The position numbers and the translations under genes are program-made. This document shows positions 31,224 through 40,455 of a DNA stretch of 64,000 bases, piece by piece. This DNA comes from Kordiimonadaceae bacterium (GTDB lineage: Bacteria > Pseudomonadota > Alphaproteobacteria > Sphingomonadales > Emcibacteraceae): positions 1 through 64,000 of the forward strand of contig JABGYD010000052.1 of assembly GCA_018675425.1 (NCBI GenBank). The letters are read 5' to 3'. A model generated the notes under the pieces. The model did no database searches. It worked only from the letters and a program-made list of their open reading frames with translations, and had not been told where the DNA came from. Each line of letters opens with the position of its first letter. The stretch's first letter is position 1.

Positions 31224-31763
31224 GTGAAAATTTTCAGCATAATCACCGCATTTTTGATTGTCTCTACGGCAGGAAATGCACAAGGCACATTTAAGCCTGC
31301 CGATCGGGTCTACAATAAATCCGGTGATTATGTGCGAGATTTTTTTGGTGGTGAAACTCCAAAAAAATCTTCCGTTTGGGTTACTGGTAAATTACGAGGT
31401 AGCGTAGAGCAGATAATAAATGGAGCCGACAGTATCCCCCTCAGATATAGCTACTGGCGAAATGAGGACAGAACTACTTGGGTTCTAGACAGTATAGGCC
31501 ATACTTGGCCTATCACTGCTGGCGTAGTAGTTGAGAATGGTAAAATTATTGATATTAGCGTTCTTGTTTATCGAGAAAGTCGTGGCCATGAAATTCAGAA
31601 CCGCCTACACCGCGCTCAATATTATGAAGCTGAAATTACTAAAAATAATAGACTTAATAAACCTATCAATGGTATTTCTGGTTCGACATTATCTGTGAAT
31701 TCACTAAAACGTATGGCGCGGGTAGCACTTCTGCTTCATAATGAGGTCACAAAAGAAAATTAG
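31224..31763 (+). CDS. FMN-binding domain protein, secreted, with ApbE-type flavinylation motif
   Basis: GTG start, signal peptide; NGISGSTLS matches the flavinylation consensus S-G-[AS]-T-x-[ST]; apbE is the next gene. Confidence 0.82.
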   Translation: MKIFSIITAFLIVSTAGNAQGTFKPADRVYNKSGDYVRDFFGGETPKKSSVWVTGKLRGSVEQIINGADSIPLRYSYWRNEDRTTWVLDSIGHTWPITAGVVVENGKIIDISVLVYRESRGHEIQNRLHRAQYYEAEITKNNRLNKPINGISGSTLSVNSLKRMARVALLLHNEVTKEN

Positions 31764-31809
31764 TTAATCATATTTAATAAATTAATTGAATTAATGTAGA
31801 GTTTTTGAA

Positions 31810-32796
31810 TTGATAAATAATCGTAGACGCATCCTCAGAGTTATGGCTATTGGTGCAGGAACATTGATAGCACCATATTCTTTGCGTGCGGCCCAAGAAA
31901 GTACTGAGCTTTATGACTGGAATGGCAGAGCACTTGGTGCTGAAGCTTCTATTCAGCTTTATTCTGATGATAGAAATAAGGCAAATGAAATACTTGATAA
32001 TACTCAAAAAATTATAAATAAATACGAAGGTATGTTTAGTCTATATAAAGAGAAATCTCTGGTATCGCAGCTCAATAAATTTGGAACTCTATCCAATCCA
32101 TCTCCTGACTTTATAAAGCTTGTCATGTTATCGAAGAAATTTTCCAAAATAACAAATGGTTCATTTGATATTTCTGTGCAACCACTTTGGAATGTTTATA
32201 AAAACCACTTTAATGAAGAAGTCTCTGGTGTCCTTAAAGAGAAAATTAATGCTGTCCTGGGAAACATAGGCTCAAATAAAATAAGTTTAGGCCAAAAATA
32301 TATATCATTTGATAATGATAATATGGCTGTTAGCTTTAATGGTATTGCACAAGGTTATATTACTGATAAAGTTTCTGAATATCTAAGTGGTCAGGGTTTC
32401 AACCATGTTCTTGTTGATATTGGCGAATACCGTGCAAATGGTTCACAAAAAAATGGTGAGCCGTGGCGTGTTGGCTTACTTGACCCATTTGATGAAGTCT
32501 CGATTGCGGATGTAGTTGAAATGAGAGGCACTGCTCTCGCAACTTCTGGAGGATACGGAAATAATTTTGATGCATCGGGTCAATATCATCATCTATTTAA
32601 TCCACAGACGGGGCTAAGTAGCAAACTCTACGCTTCAGTAACAGTTCAGGCTAGTTCTGCAACTACAGCGGATGCATTATCAACAGCATTTTCAAATATG
32701 ACACAAAAAAATATTAAAAAAACATTAAGACAACTTAGTAATGTTCAGGTGAGACTAACCGATCAAAACGGAATAATTCATAAATTACAGTCATAA
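31810..32796 (+). CDS. apbE: FAD:protein FMN transferase (ApbE family), Tat-like signal
   Basis: RRRILRVMAIGAGTLIAPYSLRA; GRALGAEASIQLYSD, GSFDISVQPLWNVYK, FNGIAQGYITDKVSEYL, VDIGEYRANG, ALATSGGYGNNFD...YHHLFNPQTG, VTVQASSATTADALSTAFSNM; TTG start. Confidence 0.93.
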   Translation: MINNRRRILRVMAIGAGTLIAPYSLRAAQESTELYDWNGRALGAEASIQLYSDDRNKANEILDNTQKIINKYEGMFSLYKEKSLVSQLNKFGTLSNPSPDFIKLVMLSKKFSKITNGSFDISVQPLWNVYKNHFNEEVSGVLKEKINAVLGNIGSNKISLGQKYISFDNDNMAVSFNGIAQGYITDKVSEYLSGQGFNHVLVDIGEYRANGSQKNGEPWRVGLLDPFDEVSIADVVEMRGTALATSGGYGNNFDASGQYHHLFNPQTGLSSKLYASVTVQASSATTADALSTAFSNMTQKNIKKTLRQLSNVQVRLTDQNGIIHKLQS

Positions 32797-32811
32797 ATTA
32801 CAGTCATAAAT
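32779..32811. repeat. 13-bp tandem repeat (cataaattacagt, about 2.5 copies) spanning the apbE stop codon
   Basis: cataaattacagt|cataaattacagt|cataaat read directly. Confidence 0.9.
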
Positions 32812-32856
32812 TTCCTTAATTTGTAGGATGTTCCCCTGGGGATTATAAATCTCTGC

Positions 32857-33951
32857 TCACGTATTAATTTTCATAAATTTTTTCATGACATTGATGAATA
32901 TTTGGTTTTCATCATTAGTACCAACTGTAATTCGAAGCGTCTTTTTAAGGTTATATAAGCCAAGTGGTCCTACTTTAATGCTATGATCCTTCAAAAAATT
33001 ATCACAATTTTTCATTTGATTGCGGTCGGGAAAATGAAGCATTATAAAATTACAAACACTGTCAGTAACATTAAGTTCCATTGCCCGGAGCTCCTGTGTG
33101 AGGTAGTTAATACCAATACGACATTTGTCACGGCACTCTAAAGCATATTTATTATCAAGTATGGCTGCTGTACCTGCAGTTTGTGCTGGTTTTGATACAT
33201 TGTATCCGCCCTTCAGGTGCATGAGTGTGTTAATCACTTCTGGTGTTGAGTACGCCCACCCCACTCGAAGGCCGGCCAAGCCGTAAAGCTTTGAAAGAGT
33301 TCGTGTGACGATGACATTTTCGTATTCATCCACTAGTTTGAACCCTGCATCATAATCGATTTCGGTTACAAACTCTGCGTAGGCTGCATCCAGAACAAGA
33401 AGTATATGCTGGGGAAGTTCTTTACGTAAACGTTTGATTTCTGTGTATGGAAGATATGTCCCAGTAGGATTTCCGGGGTTATCAAGAAATACAAGTCGGG
33501 TTTTATCGGTGACGGAGTTTAATATATTATCAACTACAATAACAAAATTTTCATCGTGATCAATGGCAACAGGTATCGCGCCTTCCATAGCAATGTTAAA
33601 ACGATAAACCATAAACCCATACCTTGGGTAAATTACCTCGTCTCCTTGACCAATGTAGGTACGGGAGATATAGGCTAAGATTTGTTCTGATCCTGCGGCG
33701 CACATAATACGCGTATCATCAAGTTTATACTTTTTACCAAGTACTTTGCGAATATCGGCTGAAAAATAATTAGGGTAGCGATTTAGGGTGCCAACACTTT
33801 GTTGGAAAGCCTCGACTACTTGCGGACTTGGGGGGTAGGGACTTTCATTAAGAGAAAGATTAATCTTAAACTCAGGATGGTTTGTACTCGCCGGTGGTTG
33901 ATCTTGCGAAGGTGCGGCTCTTACATAATCATTAGGCTTGATCTTAGTCAT
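32857..33951 (-). CDS. Histidinol-phosphate aminotransferase-like PLP enzyme
   Basis: INLSLNESPYPPSPQV, LDNPGNPTGTYLP, LDAAYAEFV, RTLSKLYGLAGLRVGWAYS. Confidence 0.92.
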   Translation of the reverse strand: MTKIKPNDYVRAAPSQDQPPASTNHPEFKINLSLNESPYPPSPQVVEAFQQSVGTLNRYPNYFSADIRKVLGKKYKLDDTRIMCAAGSEQILAYISRTYIGQGDEVIYPRYGFMVYRFNIAMEGAIPVAIDHDENFVIVVDNILNSVTDKTRLVFLDNPGNPTGTYLPYTEIKRLRKELPQHILLVLDAAYAEFVTEIDYDAGFKLVDEYENVIVTRTLSKLYGLAGLRVGWAYSTPEVINTLMHLKGGYNVSKPAQTAGTAAILDNKYALECRDKCRIGINYLTQELRAMELNVTDSVCNFIMLHFPDRNQMKNCDNFLKDHSIKVGPLGLYNLKKTLRITVGTNDENQIFINVMKKFMKINT

Positions 33952-33956
33952 TATAA

Positions 33957-34292
33957 TTACTCAAAAAAATCGGTTCTAGCGGGAGTAAATACATCAAGGT
34001 TTAGAACATCCTCATCACCGACCACCTCTGCGTGGTGCATGACGTTAGGCGGAACAACAAGAAGGCCGCCAGCACCCAGTCGGTGTATTTTTTCACCAAC
34101 ATGGAAATCAACTTCACCTGCCATAATATAAACTATTTGCTCATAGATATGTTTATGGGGCCGAGGTTCGTGTTGTGGCTCAAGCTTGTGCATAGCAAGT
34201 GTAGCCCCTTCACCTTTAAAGGCTTTTTGATAAACGCCATCGCGAATTTTTTTCCATTCCATCTTCGACCAGTCAACTTTTGGTATTTGCAT
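33957..34292 (-). CDS. Cupin domain protein
   Basis: KLEPQHEPRPHKHIYEQIVYIMAGEVDFHVGEKIHRLGAGGLLVVPPNVMHHAEV cupin motifs. Confidence 0.92.
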   Translation of the reverse strand: MQIPKVDWSKMEWKKIRDGVYQKAFKGEGATLAMHKLEPQHEPRPHKHIYEQIVYIMAGEVDFHVGEKIHRLGAGGLLVVPPNVMHHAEVVGDEDVLNLDVFTPARTDFFE

Positions 34293-34319
34293 AATATTTT
34301 CCTAAAATATATTGATTAT

Positions 34320-35363
34320 TTATTCTGGCGTAAACTTTCGCCAGTGGTCTACTTTACTATCCTGTTCTGCATAAGTTTTTACGCGGTCAGCGGCAAGCCC
34401 AATTAAGTCGGTTGTATTCATGTTTTTTTGTTCAAGATATTTTTCTAATTGCCTAAGTGTTTTATCAATTACTGCATACCCATCCGTAAAAATTGCGCTA
34501 GTCATCTGTACAGCGCTAGCCCCTGCCATCATAAAACGTATCATATCATAACCATCTCTGGCACCGTTAGTTGCTATCATTTGAAAATCTGAACCAATTA
34601 ATTTTCGTGATTTTACTAATTGGTGAGCTGTTAGTGGTAATGCCCACGGACCGCCATATGCAGCATGTGTACCAAGTATTGGTTCCCCAGTTTCTATATC
34701 AGGAATAAAGCCCATAAATCGCCCCATTAATGTTACTGCATCTGCACCCGCATCTTTTGCCGCTTTAACCATAGCGGGTATTTCTGATGACTGTCCTGTT
34801 AATTTAATCCATAGAGGTACGTTTACGGCATCTCTTATTTTTTGTGTGATCTCCTTAATATGAGAAGCCTCCCGCTCAAGCATTATAGCACCCTTTACGG
34901 CTTCGTCGCCATGGGGGGCACCAACATTCACCTCAAGCACTCGAATACCAGACGCTTCAATTATTTTAGCGTGTTCAATTAACTTATCAAGATCGGCAGG
35001 TATCAAGCTAGCAATAGCATAGGAGTTATATTTTTTAGCCATTAGGTCCGCTCTAATTGCAAGCTCAAGCCATTCATTAAAAGGTTTTGGGTGAAGACCT
35101 GAACGATTAAATAGACTGGCATCTCGCGGAGGAGTTTGATCCCAGGGTAATTGCTTAAAATTACTATCAATCACCGTATAGTCAGTTTTGTGGAGTTGTA
35201 CTTTAGCTGCAGTACTTTCGTTAGTTGATTTTATTACTACTGCACCTGCTCCATGTTTAAGGGCTTTTTCAATACCAATTAATTCTATAAATTGTTCCCC
35301 CGATCCACATATCAAGGGGTTTTTTAGTTCTATATTTCCTATTTTTACGTTGAGTTTATTCAT
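34320..35363 (-). CDS. Dihydroorotate dehydrogenase-like (DHOD/DPD family) flavoprotein
   Basis: IELKNPLICGSGEQ, LEVNVGAPHGDEAVKGAIM, PLWIKLTGQSSEIPAMVKAAKDAGADAVTLMGR, MIATNGARDGYDMIRFMMAGASAVQMTSAIF. Confidence 0.88.
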   Translation of the reverse strand: MNKLNVKIGNIELKNPLICGSGEQFIELIGIEKALKHGAGAVVIKSTNESTAAKVQLHKTDYTVIDSNFKQLPWDQTPPRDASLFNRSGLHPKPFNEWLELAIRADLMAKKYNSYAIASLIPADLDKLIEHAKIIEASGIRVLEVNVGAPHGDEAVKGAIMLEREASHIKEITQKIRDAVNVPLWIKLTGQSSEIPAMVKAAKDAGADAVTLMGRFMGFIPDIETGEPILGTHAAYGGPWALPLTAHQLVKSRKLIGSDFQMIATNGARDGYDMIRFMMAGASAVQMTSAIFTDGYAVIDKTLRQLEKYLEQKNMNTTDLIGLAADRVKTYAEQDSKVDHWRKFTPE

Positions 35364-35454
35364 TGATACCCTATGTTAATTACTGTTAAATTTTGACAAT
35401 TTATCAAACATTGATACATTGTTCCAAATATCAAAACAAGTGAACAAATTATAA

Positions 35455-36222
35455 ATGACTTTAAAAAAAACAAGAAAATCTTCATTTAGAAGCCGGTTAC
35501 TCTCGGGTGAGGAGTTGATAGGGCTTTTTGTAAAAACTCCCTCACATTCTATTGTAGAAGTAATGGGAAATTCTAATATGGATTTTCTAGTTCTGGACCA
35601 GGAACACAGCCCTATCGATTTAAATGCTATGGATACTTGTCTTATGGCGGGGCGCAGTTTAGATATGCCAATGTTTGTGCGCATTCAGCAAAACACGGCT
35701 ACAGGAATGCTTTATCCATTAGATTGTGGTGCTACTGGCGTAATTATTCCACATGTGGCGACGTTAATTAAGGCGGAAGAAATTGCAGCAGGCGGACGCT
35801 ACCGAGGTGGAAAACGTGGTTTTGCAGGAACGCCCCGTGCCGGTGGCTACGGCACCCGTGATATGAATGATTATATTGATGAGGCAGACCGTGAAACTAC
35901 AGTCATTGCTCAAATTGAAGATGTCGAAGCGGTTGAAAATATAGAGCAAATTATTCAGGTAAATGATATCGACTGTATATTCCTTGGCCGCATGGATCTT
36001 ATTGTAGGCTATGGCGCAAAATCAATTAATGACAAGATAGTTGTCGAAGCTGTAGAGCATGTATGTAGTGTTGCTAGAAAAGCTGGAAAACGTATAGCAG
36101 CTTATGCAAAACATGAAGAAAAAGAGATGCTACGTGCTTTGGGCGTTACTATGTTTGCGGTAGGTTCGGAACATAACCTAATTCAAAAGGGTATCACTAA
36201 TCTTATCGAAGATTTTTCGTAA
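35455..36222 (+). CDS. HpcH/HpaI aldolase family protein
   Basis: GLFVKTPSHSIVEVMGNSNMDFLVLDQEHSPID, PMFVRIQQNTATGMLYPLDCGATGVIIPHV, IDCIFLGRMDLIVGYG. Confidence 0.94.
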   Translation: MTLKKTRKSSFRSRLLSGEELIGLFVKTPSHSIVEVMGNSNMDFLVLDQEHSPIDLNAMDTCLMAGRSLDMPMFVRIQQNTATGMLYPLDCGATGVIIPHVATLIKAEEIAAGGRYRGGKRGFAGTPRAGGYGTRDMNDYIDEADRETTVIAQIEDVEAVENIEQIIQVNDIDCIFLGRMDLIVGYGAKSINDKIVVEAVEHVCSVARKAGKRIAAYAKHEEKEMLRALGVTMFAVGSEHNLIQKGITNLIEDFS

Positions 36223-36235
36223 TTTAAGGAAAAAA

Positions 36236-37198
36236 ATGGTAAAAAATATACCAAACCGTATTAACTCTTCTTCTGATCAATCAGCGGTAAGCAACTATGA
36301 TGACGCTTTACTTAATGATATCCTTATTGGTGCTGTTGATCTCCATTGTCATAGTGGACCAAGTGTAATGCCCCGCTGTATTGATCATATTCAAGTTATG
36401 AAAGAGGGGGCAGCTGCTAAGATGAAGGCGATCCTGATTAAGGATCACTATTATTCTGCAACACCCGTTACAGAATTGCTTATGAACCATTTTCAAGAAC
36501 TTGGTGTTCAAATGCTCTCTGGAGTACCACTTAATAATTCAACGGGCGGTATTAACCGTTTCGCTGTTGATCATGGTATTAAACTGGGAGCTAAACTCAT
36601 ATGGATGCCAACATTTTCTTCACGGAACCATATAGCTCATCATAAGTCGGACAAAGATTTTGAAAAAAAATTTCCAACTACAAAAGAAAAAATGCTAACT
36701 CCAGTTGAACTTGGAGTACTTGATGATAATGGAAGGCTTCTGGACGAAGTTAAATTTATTCTAGATATGATTGCTGAGGCAGATATTGTCCTCTCAGGGG
36801 GCCACCTTCATATTTCTGAGATTTTTCCATTATTTGAAGAGGCCAAAAAACGGGGAGTTAAAAAACTTCTCGTTAATCACCCGTCCTATTTGATCGATGC
36901 AACTGAAGACGAAATGAGAGAACTGGTAACTATGGGCGCATATCTGGAACATTCGATGTGTATGTTTGTTCCAGGTTCAAAGTTTCATTTTTATTCTCCA
37001 AAAAATCTTGATAACTTGATAAAAGCAGGAACTGTGGACCGCACTATTCTTGGTTCAGACCTTGGGCAAGTGGGTAATCCGACACCAATAGAAGGTTTTA
37101 AAAATGTTATTGCTACATGCCTTGATCTTAATTATTCACAAACCGATATTAAGAAAATGATTTCTGGCAATGCATCTGATCTTTTGGGCTTAGATTAA
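36236..37198 (+). CDS. DUF6282-like amidohydrolase-fold protein
   Basis: GAVDLHCHSGPSVMPRCIDHIQVMKEGAAAKMKAILIKDHYYSA, LSGGHLHISEIF, LLVNHPSYLI, TILGSDLGQVGNP: His-rich TIM-barrel hydrolase-like motifs. Confidence 0.8.
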   Translation: MVKNIPNRINSSSDQSAVSNYDDALLNDILIGAVDLHCHSGPSVMPRCIDHIQVMKEGAAAKMKAILIKDHYYSATPVTELLMNHFQELGVQMLSGVPLNNSTGGINRFAVDHGIKLGAKLIWMPTFSSRNHIAHHKSDKDFEKKFPTTKEKMLTPVELGVLDDNGRLLDEVKFILDMIAEADIVLSGGHLHISEIFPLFEEAKKRGVKKLLVNHPSYLIDATEDEMRELVTMGAYLEHSMCMFVPGSKFHFYSPKNLDNLIKAGTVDRTILGSDLGQVGNPTPIEGFKNVIATCLDLNYSQTDIKKMISGNASDLLGLD

Positions 37199-37374
37199 TT
37201 TACTAATGGGCTGATTAAATTATCATTCTATCTCTATCAATTGTAGCTACTTTTTTAAAATTATAAAAATTGATAGACCATAAGTAAGAAAAACCTGATT
37301 AGAAGATATTATTTTGGGCACAAACATATCTATTGTTATCCAATAACTTGCTATGGTAGCCTAAGTTCTTGTAA

Positions 37375-39375
37375 ATGCTGAGAGCCTCTGCGATGATGAA
37401 AAAATTCACCGATAAAGAACTAGGAATGCACCGAAAAATCTTAAGACGGGACTTTCTTAGTGGTGCAAGTATCGCAATGACTGGTGCAATTTTATGTCCA
37501 TCACTTGTCAAGGCGATGCAAAATTTTAACGAAAATAAACCTGACCAGTCTGATCCTAGCTATTATCCGCCTGATAAAATGAAAATGCGCGGTAGCCATG
37601 ATGGATCTTTTGAAACAGCACATAATTTACGAGACGGTAAAGTTTTTTTAGCAAACCCTATCCAAGAAGAATATGACCTTGTCATTGTAGGTGCTGGAAT
37701 TAGCGGTCTCTCTGCAGCTTGGTTTTATAGACAATCAGCTGGGGCTGATGCTAAAATTCTAATTCTTGATAATCATGATGATTTTGGGGGACATGCCAAA
37801 CGGAATGAATATAATTTAGATGGGCGTAATATCATTGTAAATGGGGGAACCCTTAATATAGAACAGCCATCAAACTATAGTGTTGTTGCGATGGATTACC
37901 TTAATGAAATAGGTATTAATACTGAACTGTATAAAGAAAAAACAGGCGAAATGATCCGGGAACATCGCACTCACGGGCTTGGTGGATCAACCTTTTTTAA
38001 TAAGGAAACATTTGGTGGTAAAGATGGTTTTTCAAAAAGAGATCGTCGTGCTGTAGGAGCTTGGGATGACTTTTGGGATAACGCACCTATTGATAAAACT
38101 CTAAAGAAGCAGTTTAGGAAATTGCATAATGAAGATGTAAAGGCAGAATCTTTTGTAGGGCTCTCGGACCAAGAAAAAAAAGTAAAACTTGCCGGCATGA
38201 CCTACGCTGATTATGTGACTAATGAGCTAGGTATTGACCCTCGGGTATTGCCACTGTATGCACCTGGACTTCATTTTAGGTTTTATGTGGGTGCAGAGCA
38301 GGTACCCGCATTATTTTGCTGGGAGCTTGGGGGTAATCCAGGTTTTGAACATTTAAATTTAAAGCCAACAGAAAAAATTAGCCCAATGCATCATATTGCG
38401 GGGTCGCATCACGGCCGTGAACATGAATATCGTGAAGAAAGTATTTATTTTCCTGACGGTAATGCGACGATAACTAGGCTAACGGTCCGTAGTCTTATTC
38501 CTGAAGCTATTCCTGGAAAATCTCTTGATGATATTTTTACGGCGAAAGTTGACTACGCAAAACTTGATGAAGGAACAAATTCAACTCGGCTCAGGCTCAA
38601 CAGCACAGTGGTAAATGTTACGCATAATGGTAACTCTAAGTTAGCAAAAGACGTTAATGTATCTTATGTAAATAATGGTCGAACCAACACAGTTAAATCA
38701 AAAAATGTTATTATGGCATGTTGGCATAACGTAATACCCTACATTTGCGATGATTTTTCCGAAGAGCAAAAGAAAGCTCAACTATACGGCATTAAAGCTC
38801 CCCGGGTTTATACAAATGTGCTTTTGCGGAATGGTAAAGCATTTGAAAAATTAGGTACCAGTTCAATCAGTTCCCCTGGACTTTACCACACCTCTTCAAG
38901 CCTTCATTATCCACTGGAGGTTGGAGACTATATTGCGCCAAAAAAGATGGACGAACCGGTAATCGTTAAAATGCACCGTGCACCCAATGCACCTGGTAAA
39001 CTCCGTCGCGACCAGTTGCGTCTTGGTCGATATGACCTTTTAAATACATCATTTGAGACATTTGAGCGTAATATTCGTGAACAACTTCAGCGCATGCTTG
39101 GGACAGGGGGGTTTAATGCTGCACGTGATATTATTGCTATCACCGTAAATCGTTGGCCACATGGTAATGCATATGCTTATGATACCATAACTGAGCCCTA
39201 TCACTGGGCAATGTTTGCAACTGATGATAGACCTTGCGTGGTGGCGCGCCAGCAACTTGGTCGTATATCAATTGCTAATTCAGATGCGGATGCAAGTCCA
39301 TTTACTGACGCGGCAATTGATCAGGCTCACCGTGCGGTTCGTGAGGTTCTCGCAGATCAATATTTAATGGGATAA
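37375..39375 (+). CDS. Tat-exported FAD/NAD(P)-binding oxidoreductase (spermidine dehydrogenase-like)
   Basis: LRRDFLSGASIAMTGAILCPSLVKA Tat signal; EYDLVIVGAGISGLSAAWFYRQSAGADAKILILDNHDDFGGHAKRNEY. Start may instead be ATG 37393 or 37396. Confidence 0.88.
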   Translation: MLRASAMMKKFTDKELGMHRKILRRDFLSGASIAMTGAILCPSLVKAMQNFNENKPDQSDPSYYPPDKMKMRGSHDGSFETAHNLRDGKVFLANPIQEEYDLVIVGAGISGLSAAWFYRQSAGADAKILILDNHDDFGGHAKRNEYNLDGRNIIVNGGTLNIEQPSNYSVVAMDYLNEIGINTELYKEKTGEMIREHRTHGLGGSTFFNKETFGGKDGFSKRDRRAVGAWDDFWDNAPIDKTLKKQFRKLHNEDVKAESFVGLSDQEKKVKLAGMTYADYVTNELGIDPRVLPLYAPGLHFRFYVGAEQVPALFCWELGGNPGFEHLNLKPTEKISPMHHIAGSHHGREHEYREESIYFPDGNATITRLTVRSLIPEAIPGKSLDDIFTAKVDYAKLDEGTNSTRLRLNSTVVNVTHNGNSKLAKDVNVSYVNNGRTNTVKSKNVIMACWHNVIPYICDDFSEEQKKAQLYGIKAPRVYTNVLLRNGKAFEKLGTSSISSPGLYHTSSSLHYPLEVGDYIAPKKMDEPVIVKMHRAPNAPGKLRRDQLRLGRYDLLNTSFETFERNIREQLQRMLGTGGFNAARDIIAITVNRWPHGNAYAYDTITEPYHWAMFATDDRPCVVARQQLGRISIANSDADASPFTDAAIDQAHRAVREVLADQYLMG

Positions 39376-39378
39376 AAG

Positions 39379-40386
39379 ATGATAACAATAGAAATAAAAG
39401 CACCTTATTTAATTTTTCTAGGAGGAGAAGTGGGCAGGGTGTATGCCAAAACCGGTTCAGGGATAGTTGATTGGAGGCCAGAACTTTGCAAGGGGCAAAT
39501 GAATTTTGTCGAAAATGGCCTTGATCTCGGTTTACCTAATATGAATATTGATGAAGCCGTTGCTGCCGGAATAAAGTCATTTGTTATCGGCACTGCATCT
39601 GTTGGGGGCGGTATCCCTGAACAATGGCTTGGCGTTATGGAGAAAGCATTAGAAGCTGGACTTGATATTGTTGGAGGTGTGCATAAAAAACTTAATAATA
39701 TTCCGCGCCTAGTTGCAGCAGCTGAGAAATCAGGCGCAAGGCTCGTTGATGTACGTGTACCTCCAGAAAACATTCCCGTAGGTAGCGGAGAAAAACGTTC
39801 CGGAAAACGTATTATAACGGTTGGGACTGATTGTGCAGTGGGTAAAAAATATACTGCTCTTGCCGTTGAAAGAGATATGAAAAAATTAGGGTTTAATGTT
39901 GATTTTCGAGCTAGCGGTCAGACTGGAATTATGATTGCAGGAAGCGGAATTCCTATTGATGCAGTGGTTGCTGATTTCTTGTCGGGTGCAGCAGAATTAC
40001 TTTCACCAGAAAACGATCACGATCACTGGGATATCATTGAAGGGCAGGGTGGAATATTTCATCCAGGATATAGTTCCGTAAGTATGGGGCTTTTGATTGG
40101 TTCTCAACCAGATGCATTTATAGTTTGTCACGAAGCTGGTCGGGAAGTAATAGGTGAATGGAACGGATTTCCGATCCCGTCCGTTGAACAGGTCATTGAA
40201 CGTACTATATCGATAGGTTCTTTAACTAATAAAAATATAAAGTGCGTTGGCGTTAGCGTAAATACTTCTATGCTTGATGATCAGGGGCGAGTAAGTTTCT
40301 TATCATCTCTATCAAAGCGTGTTGATTTGCCGTGTATTGATCCACTAATAGATGGAACTGAAGCTATAATTAGTAATTTACTTTGA
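39379..40386 (+). CDS. DUF1611 family protein, DgcN-like
   Basis: ITVGTDCAVGKKYTALAVERDMKKLG P-loop-like motif, ASGQTGIMIAGSGIPIDAVVADFLSGAAELLSP, EGQGGIFHPGYSSVSMGLLIGSQPDAFIVCHEAGR. Confidence 0.87.
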   Translation: MITIEIKAPYLIFLGGEVGRVYAKTGSGIVDWRPELCKGQMNFVENGLDLGLPNMNIDEAVAAGIKSFVIGTASVGGGIPEQWLGVMEKALEAGLDIVGGVHKKLNNIPRLVAAAEKSGARLVDVRVPPENIPVGSGEKRSGKRIITVGTDCAVGKKYTALAVERDMKKLGFNVDFRASGQTGIMIAGSGIPIDAVVADFLSGAAELLSPENDHDHWDIIEGQGGIFHPGYSSVSMGLLIGSQPDAFIVCHEAGREVIGEWNGFPIPSVEQVIERTISIGSLTNKNIKCVGVSVNTSMLDDQGRVSFLSSLSKRVDLPCIDPLIDGTEAIISNLL

Positions 40387-40455
40387 GTATTATAAGAAAT
40401 ATTTAGACGCTAAAAATTTCATATATTTATGAATTAATTATTTAAATTTTTATCC

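Noticed and set aside
39405-39773. 122-aa minus-strand ORF
   Set aside because: Antisense to the DUF1611 gene; shadow ORF.
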